Positions 59,451 through 64,000 of a stretch of 64,000 nucleotides of DNA are shown one piece after another. Source of the DNA: UBA11524 sp963590165 (lineage in GTDB: Bacteria > Bacillota > Clostridia > Christensenellales > Aristaeellaceae). Position numbers and translations under genes: made by a program. Each line of letters opens with the position of its first letter. The first letter of the stretch is position 1. The stretch is taken from the NCBI GenBank assembly GCA_963590165.1, contig CAVANO010000011.1:65174-129173 (forward strand), written 5' to 3'. The notes beneath the pieces are model-generated. The model was not told the origin of the DNA. It saw only the letters and a program-made list of their open reading frames with translations, and searched no databases.

Positions 59451-61163
59451 ATGAAAACGCTGATTCGGAATGCAAGGGTGTTCAACACCTGGCTCAAGCG
59501 GTTCATCCCCGGATGGCTGCTTCTTGAGGACGGGCGTATCCGCTATGCCTTTCTGGATGATGAGTGCCCCGAAAATGCGGATCAGGTGATTGAAGCGGAG
59601 GGATGCTATTGCATCCCTTCGCTTATTGATATTCACCTGCATATCGAAAGCTCCATGATGACGCCTGCCACTTTCTCGCAGGCACTTCTTCGCAACGGCG
59701 TGACAACCTGCGTCGCAGAGCCGCATGAAATCGCCAACGTGATGGGCATAGAGGGTGTAAAGGCATTTATCCGCCAGGGAAGGACATGCAAAGCGGATAT
59801 CCTCTGGGGAATTCCCAGCTCTGTGCCATGCAGTGCATATGAAACCACCGGCGGTGTCATTGAACTGGCAGACGCATTGGAACTGACCCGTGAGGCAGAT
59901 GTGGCCTGCCTCGGCGAGGTCATGAACTGCTACTCTGTGCTCCACGAGCCGAACGGAAAAATCCGCCAGTGGCTGGAGTGCCTTCGCCGTGAACACCCTG
60001 CGCTAACCCGTGAAGGTCATATCAGTTACTATAAAGGTGCCGAACTGTGCGACATCGCCTATTACGGCGTGGATTCCGACCATACCAGCGTCGGGCTGGA
60101 TTACTTCGTCGAGCGGTTGAAGATGGGCGTTTTCGGTGAAATTCAGGATAAATCCCTGCAGCGCGATGTAGTGGAGTATATCGAGCAGAACGACCTGTGG
60201 GATCATTTCTGCATTGTGACGGATGACGTAATGCCAGACCAACTGCACGACCGCGGCCATCTGAATTACTTGGTGAAGAAAGCCATTCGTCTCGGCATGA
60301 AACCGGAGCGTGCCATTGCCGCCGTTACTGATATGCCTGCACGCCGCATGAAGCTCTACGACCGTGGACGGATTGCCCCCGGCTTAAAGGCAGATTTGGT
60401 GCTGTTGCACAATTTGGAGGATTTCAGCATCCGCATGGTGCTTAAGGACGGCGAGATCGTCTGCGATGACGAAAAACTGCAGGCGCCGGTCAAACAGGAA
60501 CGCCGTTTCAGTCCTGAATTCTATGAAACGGTGCATCTATCCCCGCTGACGCCGGATGATTTTGTCATTCATACTGCCTTGCCGGATGGCATGCACACGG
60601 CACGCATCATGGTGCCGGAAGCATCAACAGGCTTCATCCGTGAAGGCATGGCGCAGGTCGCTGTCAAGGATGGGCAGGTGCCCTATGATGACACAACGCA
60701 CTGCCTGATTGCTGTATTTGACCGTCATACGGGGAAGGCCGGACGCATGCTTGGACTTACCGGCGGCGATGATTTCCTGAAAAAGGGCGCCGTCGCATGC
60801 ACGTATGCCCATGACCATCACAATCTGCTGGTCGCAGGCAAAACGGCGGCGGAATGTCTGCTGGCGGCGAACTGGGTGATTACCCATCAGGGCGGCTACT
60901 GTGTTGTCGAAGATGGGCAGATTGCAGCAACACTCCCCTTGGAGGTTGGCGGCATCGTTAGCGAAGCACCACTTGATGAAATGGCACAAAACGCCAAATC
61001 AATCACGGAAGCATTCAAAAGGCTGGGCTATCGCTTCAATAATCCGATTATGTCTTTCAGCGTGCTGGGGCTTTCCGTATCGCCCTTCCTGCGCATCACG
61101 GACAAAGGGTATGTTGATACGAAGAAAGGGCTTCTGCTGCCCTTGTTTGATGAGGAGAAATAA
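59451..61163 (+). CDS. Adenine deaminase-like amidohydrolase
   Basis: A 570-residue metal-dependent amidohydrolase of the adenine deaminase family, which turns adenine into hypoxanthine. The N-terminal metal site IDIHLHIESSMMTP and the phrases TTCVAEPHEIANVMG, TDDVMPDQL, AVTDMPARRMKL and the C-terminal Ade domain (AHDHHNLLVAG) are in place. The usual GHAPGL segment is replaced by REGHISYYKGAELCDI, so the substrate pocket may differ from classical Ade. It sits two bases after the binding-protein stop and two bases before the nucleoside phosphorylase gene. Adenine or a related aminopurine is the best guess. Confidence 0.82.
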   Translation: MKTLIRNARVFNTWLKRFIPGWLLLEDGRIRYAFLDDECPENADQVIEAEGCYCIPSLIDIHLHIESSMMTPATFSQALLRNGVTTCVAEPHEIANVMGIEGVKAFIRQGRTCKADILWGIPSSVPCSAYETTGGVIELADALELTREADVACLGEVMNCYSVLHEPNGKIRQWLECLRREHPALTREGHISYYKGAELCDIAYYGVDSDHTSVGLDYFVERLKMGVFGEIQDKSLQRDVVEYIEQNDLWDHFCIVTDDVMPDQLHDRGHLNYLVKKAIRLGMKPERAIAAVTDMPARRMKLYDRGRIAPGLKADLVLLHNLEDFSIRMVLKDGEIVCDDEKLQAPVKQERRFSPEFYETVHLSPLTPDDFVIHTALPDGMHTARIMVPEASTGFIREGMAQVAVKDGQVPYDDTTHCLIAVFDRHTGKAGRMLGLTGGDDFLKKGAVACTYAHDHHNLLVAGKTAAECLLAANWVITHQGGYCVVEDGQIAATLPLEVGGIVSEAPLDEMAQNAKSITEAFKRLGYRFNNPIMSFSVLGLSVSPFLRITDKGYVDTKKGLLLPLFDEEK

Positions 61164-61165
61164 GC

Positions 61166-61900
61166 ATGGAAAACGCTGTACAGAAACATATTCGCTGCTG
61201 TGAGGGGGATGTCGCGGAATACGTCCTGATTCCCGGCGATCCTGCCCGTGCAGAACGCATCGCCAAGCGCATGGACAATGCGCATCTTGTCGCCAGCAAC
61301 CGTGAATATGCTGTCTACACGGGCAGTTATGAAGGCGTGCCGGTCTCTGTATGCTCCACGGGCATTGGGGGACCTTCAACAGCCATCGCCATGGAGGAAC
61401 TCAAGCGCGTCGGTGCCAGGACCTTCATCCGTGTTGGCTCCTGCGGTGCACGCCGAGATGGCATCAACATCGGTGAGCCCGTCATCGTCAACGCTGCAGT
61501 TCGAGCCGGCGGCACGGCCAAGGCATATCTGCCGGACATCTATCCCGCGATTGCGTCGCTTGATGTAGTGAATGCCATGGTCACCGCTGCAAAGTCACTT
61601 GACATCCGTGCCCATGTAGGCGTGTCCCTGAGCCGTGATGCCTTCTATCGTCAGGATCAGCAGCTTAATGATACGCTGCGCGATGTGCACGCCGTGGCCG
61701 TCTCCGAAATGGAGTGTGATACCGTATTTGTGGTCGGTGCTGCCCTGAATGTCCGCACCGGTGCAGTGGTCGGCACTGATTCCAACATTTATCTTGCCGT
61801 TCAGCCCACGCAGGCAGAAAAAGAAGCACTGTACATGAAGTCCGAGGAGCGGACGATTGCTATCGCACTGAAAGCCGTTGCTCTGCTGGCAAAAGCATAA
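61166..61900 (+). CDS. Nucleoside phosphorylase (NP-I family, uridine phosphorylase-like)
   Basis: A 244-residue enzyme that splits nucleosides with phosphate into a base and ribose 1-phosphate. NP-I motifs are IPGDPARAERIA (phosphate site), CSTGIGGPSTAIAMEEL, RVGSCGA and the ribose-binding Glu in SEMECDTVF. Sequence resembles the uridine phosphorylase/DeoD trimer-hexamer group; purine specificity is suggested only by the deaminase next to it. GAGAAATAAGC precedes the ATG. It is the last gene of the six-gene operon. Confidence 0.88.
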   Translation: MENAVQKHIRCCEGDVAEYVLIPGDPARAERIAKRMDNAHLVASNREYAVYTGSYEGVPVSVCSTGIGGPSTAIAMEELKRVGARTFIRVGSCGARRDGINIGEPVIVNAAVRAGGTAKAYLPDIYPAIASLDVVNAMVTAAKSLDIRAHVGVSLSRDAFYRQDQQLNDTLRDVHAVAVSEMECDTVFVVGAALNVRTGAVVGTDSNIYLAVQPTQAEKEALYMKSEERTIAIALKAVALLAKA

Positions 61901-61920
61901 AAGCATAAATCCAAAGTTTC

Positions 61921-61967
61921 AATAGCAGCCCCGATGACGTCAAACAGCAGGCATCGGGGCTACTATT
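61921..61967 (+). terminator. Long hairpin after the phosphorylase gene
   Basis: AATAG-AGCCCCGATG and CATCGGGGCT-CTATT pair over 15 bp (one bulge per arm). No clear T-run follows, so termination is likely but not proven. Bases 61968-62072 hold no recognised feature. Confidence 0.7.
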
Positions 61968-62072
61968 GGGTGAATAAGAATGCGACAGAAAATAATACAG
62001 GCTCAGATCACTGATTACTTCTGATAAACTCTAGCAATTTCTGTACGCTATGCGGCGGCAGGGATATTTACT

Positions 62073-62675
62073 TTATTTGTACGGCGAAAGTGTATAGCAA
62101 TAGCGACCATCCGATGCAACATATTTTATCACTAAAACGCTTGCATTATCGGCGGACAAGTTGACGTAATACGGATCATCAGCGTTTGTTCTCTCAATTG
62201 AATATCCGACTGTTGGCGGAGTATCCTTTGGAAATTGATAAGTTGAAGTTGCCACCATCACAGGTTCACCCTTGAGCGAGAAAACAATTCCGTCTGATAT
62301 ATCGGTATCTATTTTCAAATTTTCTCTTATTTGAGTCGGATTTCCACCAACAAATATGGATACAGTATCCCATTCAAATTCTGTGATCAAGGTTGATAAA
62401 TCGACCACACACTCTCCTTCGTTCTCAAGGATAGAGTTTACCGTGGAAATTAATTTCGCCTCAAATTCATTTTCCTGGTGACATGTGGTGCTGATTAATA
62501 GACTGATCGCAATTTCAATGATGAATAAAGCAAACAATCCATTTCGTAATTTCTTTATTTTCGTGGCATGCAAACCATTTCTAACGTCTTCCTGTGGCAA
62601 ACTAGGAATGGGCTTGCTGCACATAACTACAAAATCCGGTGTATTCATAACCATCTGTTTATTTGTCGTGACCAT
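62073..62675 (-). CDS. Single-pass membrane protein of unknown function
   Basis: A 200-residue protein with a cytoplasmic N terminus of about 55 residues, one transmembrane helix (LFALFIIEIAISLLISTTC) and an exposed C-terminal domain with the phrase ITEFEWDTVSIFVGG that resembles a family of small Clostridial membrane proteins, whose function is not known. The ATG at 62675 follows AAGGGGG; a GTG at 62708 is a possible but less likely start. Base composition is more AT-rich than its neighbours, suggesting transfer. It is isolated, with no partner gene on its strand. Confidence 0.6.
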   Translation of the reverse strand: MVTTNKQMVMNTPDFVVMCSKPIPSLPQEDVRNGLHATKIKKLRNGLFALFIIEIAISLLISTTCHQENEFEAKLISTVNSILENEGECVVDLSTLITEFEWDTVSIFVGGNPTQIRENLKIDTDISDGIVFSLKGEPVMVATSTYQFPKDTPPTVGYSIERTNADDPYYVNLSADNASVLVIKYVASDGRYCYTLSPYK

Positions 62676-62745
62676 ACTCGTGTCCCCCTTGCCGAATTTA
62701 AAAGACACTATACAAATTCTTGCTTATTAATCAGAAAAACCGAAT

Positions 62746-62943
62746 TCATCTAATCCTGCAAGCAAAGTGACCCGACTGGTGGTCATAGGTCAGATAACTT
62801 TCCAAGCCGGCAAGGCTCGCGTAGGTAATAGTCGAAGGATTCCAGTCGCCAAGTACTTCACGGCTCATGATCGCCGTATCAGAAGTCGGCGCATACACAT
62901 TATGGACGCATAATTTCGCGGATATGATGACAAAGAAATGCAA
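62746..62943 (-). CDS. Small hypothetical or fragmentary gene
   Basis: A 65-residue reading frame (includes REVLGDWNPSTITYASLAG and YLTYDHQSGHF). It has no clear ribosome binding site and no family I recognise. The C-terminal two thirds read like part of a folded protein, so it may be the end of a lost gene. It lies in the AT-rich accessory tail. Confidence 0.3.
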   Translation of the reverse strand: MHFFVIISAKLCVHNVYAPTSDTAIMSREVLGDWNPSTITYASLAGLESYLTYDHQSGHFACRIR

Positions 62944-63054
62944 TATTTGATTCCATCAATAGAAAAGTAAGTAGTTAATTTGCGATTAAAAGCCTCCTAA
63001 AATCTGTCTGCTTTCTCAGAAAAAAATGAAATCAAAATCCGACTGACAGCACAA

Positions 63055-63092
63055 CAGGCTCAAGTGGATCATGTGCTATCCGCTTGAGCCTG
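63055..63092. terminator. Long hairpin CAGGCTCAAG / CTTGAGCCTG
   Basis: A 10-bp perfect outer stem with an inner GGAT / ATCC stem. Weak T-rich sequence (TCATTATTT) follows on the plus strand. It overlaps the stop codon of the relic reading frame on the minus strand. No gene is seen in bases 62944-63054. Confidence 0.65.
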
Positions 63093-63273
63093 TCATTATT
63101 TCAAAATTTGCCGATATGGGTCTGGTCTTTTTCAGCTGTTTCTCAGCGGTTCTCGCCAAGGTTGCACGTGCATGTTCATCGGTTTTCGCACGCGCTTTAA
63201 GCTCTGCCTGATGCTGACGATGCTGCTCATTATAACGTCGGTTTTGTTCTTTCAATTTGACTGTACTGGGGTG
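63076..63273 (-). pseudogene. Possible 3' relic of a charged, helical protein
   Basis: On the minus strand an open frame without a good start encodes a Lys/Arg/Glu/Gln-rich helix (includes LKEQNRRYNEQHRQHQAELK and TAEKQLKKTRPISANFE) and ends with TAG at 63076-63078 inside a hairpin. An in-frame stop lies just upstream at about 63284. It resembles the C-terminal end of a DNA-associated or mobilisation protein, but no family can be named. Confidence 0.3.
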
Positions 63274-63307
63274 ATGGGAAAACTAGACGTTATCGGAGGT
63301 GAGTGCC

Positions 63308-63652
63308 ATGGGAAAGAAATCCGTTACCGTTTTGCCGCCAACATTGGATATACTTTCAAAGATGGGTGAGCAGATAAAACTAGCAAGACTTCGCCGCATC
63401 CTGTCCATGGAGTTGACTGCTGAACGTGCCGGAATCAGTCGGGCTACGTTGTGGAAGGTGGAAAAAGGTGATCCGTCTGTTGCCATCGGGATCTATGCTT
63501 CGGTGCTCCATGCACTGAATGACATGGATAAAGACCTTTTGCTTGTTGCAAAGGACGATCCACTTGGCAAAAACCCTGCAGGACCTGAACCTGCCGATAC
63601 GCAAGCGTGCACCAAAGGTAGACTAACATGTGCCGCTCATGTTAGTCTCTAA
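63308..63652 (+). pseudogene. HipB-like XRE regulator with a C-terminal frameshift
   Basis: A small helix-turn-helix protein (GEQIKLARLRRILSMELTAE, RAGISRATLWKVEKGDPSVA) of the type paired with HipA toxins. The reading frame runs to 63652, but removing one C in the AAAAACCCTGC run near 63575 restores the family C terminus LQDLNLPIRKRAPKVD with a TAA at 63624. The given frame instead ends ACTKGRLTCAAHVSL. No hipA follows; an ABC fragment and a MITE come next. The ATG at 63308 follows CGGAGGTGAG. It is an orphan, damaged antitoxin-like gene or a sequence error. Confidence 0.75.
63620..63648 (+). terminator. Hairpin at the end of the HipB-like gene
   Basis: AGACTAACATG / CATGTTAGTCT, 11-bp perfect stem with a 7-base loop. 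It contains the TAA stop of the restored frame. Confidence 0.75.
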
Positions 63653-63703
63653 CGTTGTCCTATCTTGCACATAAGTAAATGTATTTTCACGGCACCATAC
63701 TCA

Positions 63704-63870
63704 TCACGCGTTGTCAGCGCCATTCCACTGCACAGGTTCTGGCGCGTTGGGGTTGTAGGCAATGACCTCGCCTTGATCCGCCGCGACATAACCGGCGATG
63801 ATTTTGAAAAGCTGTGTTTTTCCGCTGCCATTTCTGCCGATGATCCCATGAATTTTCCCTTTTTCAAATT
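63704..63870 (-). pseudogene. N-terminal fragment of an ABC transporter ATPase
   Basis: The minus strand encodes SVQFEKGKIHGIIGRNGSGK followed by TQLFKIIAGYVAADQGEVIAYN, the Walker A half of an ABC-2-type ATPase, then stops at 63704 without signature or Walker B motifs. Its upstream end is replaced by MITE copy 3, which starts about 10 bases away. It is therefore a truncated relic. The original transporter cannot be identified. Confidence 0.75.
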
Positions 63871-63880
63871 GGACAGAAAT

Positions 63881-64000
63881 AGGGCAATACCGCACAAATG
63901 AGGTGGTACGATGAACAATGAATTTTGTGTTTTCCAAAGGCAGACTGGCGAAATAAAGTTTTATTTCGCCGCCGCAGATGGCGCAAAAGGCATGTTCAGC
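63881..64000. mobile_element. MITE-like element, copy 3 (inverted, cut by window end)
   Basis: Opens with AGGGCAATACCGCACAAATG, the reverse complement of the right end of copy 1, followed by the same GGTGGTACGATGAAC module. The central hairpin is different: GGCGAAATAAA / TTTTATTTCGCC. The opposite end module (GGCGCAAAAGGCATGTTCAGC) runs to the window edge. Confidence 0.82.

Noticed and set aside
63172..63369. A 65-residue hydrophobic plus-strand frame overlapping the HipB-like start
   Set aside because: It overlaps the HTH gene out of frame, lacks a ribosome binding site, and the minus strand reads better as a charged relic there.
1..64000. tRNA, rRNA or tmRNA genes
   Set aside because: No GGTTCGAATCC-type T-arm with matching acceptor stem or rRNA core sequence was seen on either strand while reading; a dedicated covariance search would be decisive.

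Overview
The window is a stretch of a GC-rich Firmicute chromosome, most likely an uncultured or gut-type member of Clostridia. Evidence for this: a SCIFF peptide with its radical-SAM maturase, a SpoIID/LytB-type protein, an AddB nuclease subunit, a serS T-box, a VTC/DUF4956/beta-helix surface cluster, strong AGGAGG ribosome binding sites, and sigma-A promoters with TTGACA/TATAAT-like boxes. No rRNA, tRNA or CRISPR array was found. Genus cannot be decided from the sequence.

Layout. 0-8 kb: end of a membrane (ECF-like) gene, an exact higher-order tandem repeat, then coaX, hom, aroB, an AraC regulator, a secreted SpoIID/SH3 protein and deoC. 8-13.5 kb: argS on the minus strand, then the cluster VTC-domain protein / DUF4956 / Cthe_2159-type carbohydrate-binding beta-helix protein. 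13.5-18.6 kb: a MITE, a GH27 alpha-galactosidase, a second MITE, and a btuF-btuC-btuD operon behind a cobalamin riboswitch. 19-26.7 kb: addB, then murA, a J-domain protein, a cell-wall amidase and a secreted metallo-beta-lactamase-fold protein. 26.7-31.3 kb: ECF sigma factor with a very large anti-sigma-like membrane protein, and a purine permease. 31.5-37.7 kb: a CHAP protein, a metallophosphoesterase-fold pseudoenzyme, a GH51 arabinofuranosidase, a DUF6171 protein, a secreted caspase-fold protein and mntP. 38-45.5 kb: MATE exporter, ridA-pdxK-TIGR04076 operon, the SCIFF ribosomal peptide system and hisH-hisF-hisC. 45.6-53.5 kb: purA, a phosphodiester glycosidase, serS with T-box, and the feo iron operon. 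54-62 kb: lspA-rluA and a six-gene operon joining a Pot-type ABC importer to an adenine-deaminase-like amidohydrolase and a nucleoside phosphorylase. 62-64 kb: an AT-richer accessory tail with relics: a frameshifted HipB-like regulator, an ABC-ATPase fragment and a third MITE copy.

Two threads join distant genes. First, purA, the purine permease and the ABC/deaminase/phosphorylase operon each carry a CCGAAC core with AT flanks upstream of their promoter, resembling a PurR box and suggesting a shared purine regulon. Second, the intergenic spaces are filled with a dispersed, partly tandem family of hairpin-forming repeats (cores such as GGACGAAGTCC, AGGCGAAGCCT and GGGGGCGACCGGAAAGCCCCC). These are amplified locally with 77, 94 and 101 bp periods, and at one place the repeat has become the 3' end of a gene.
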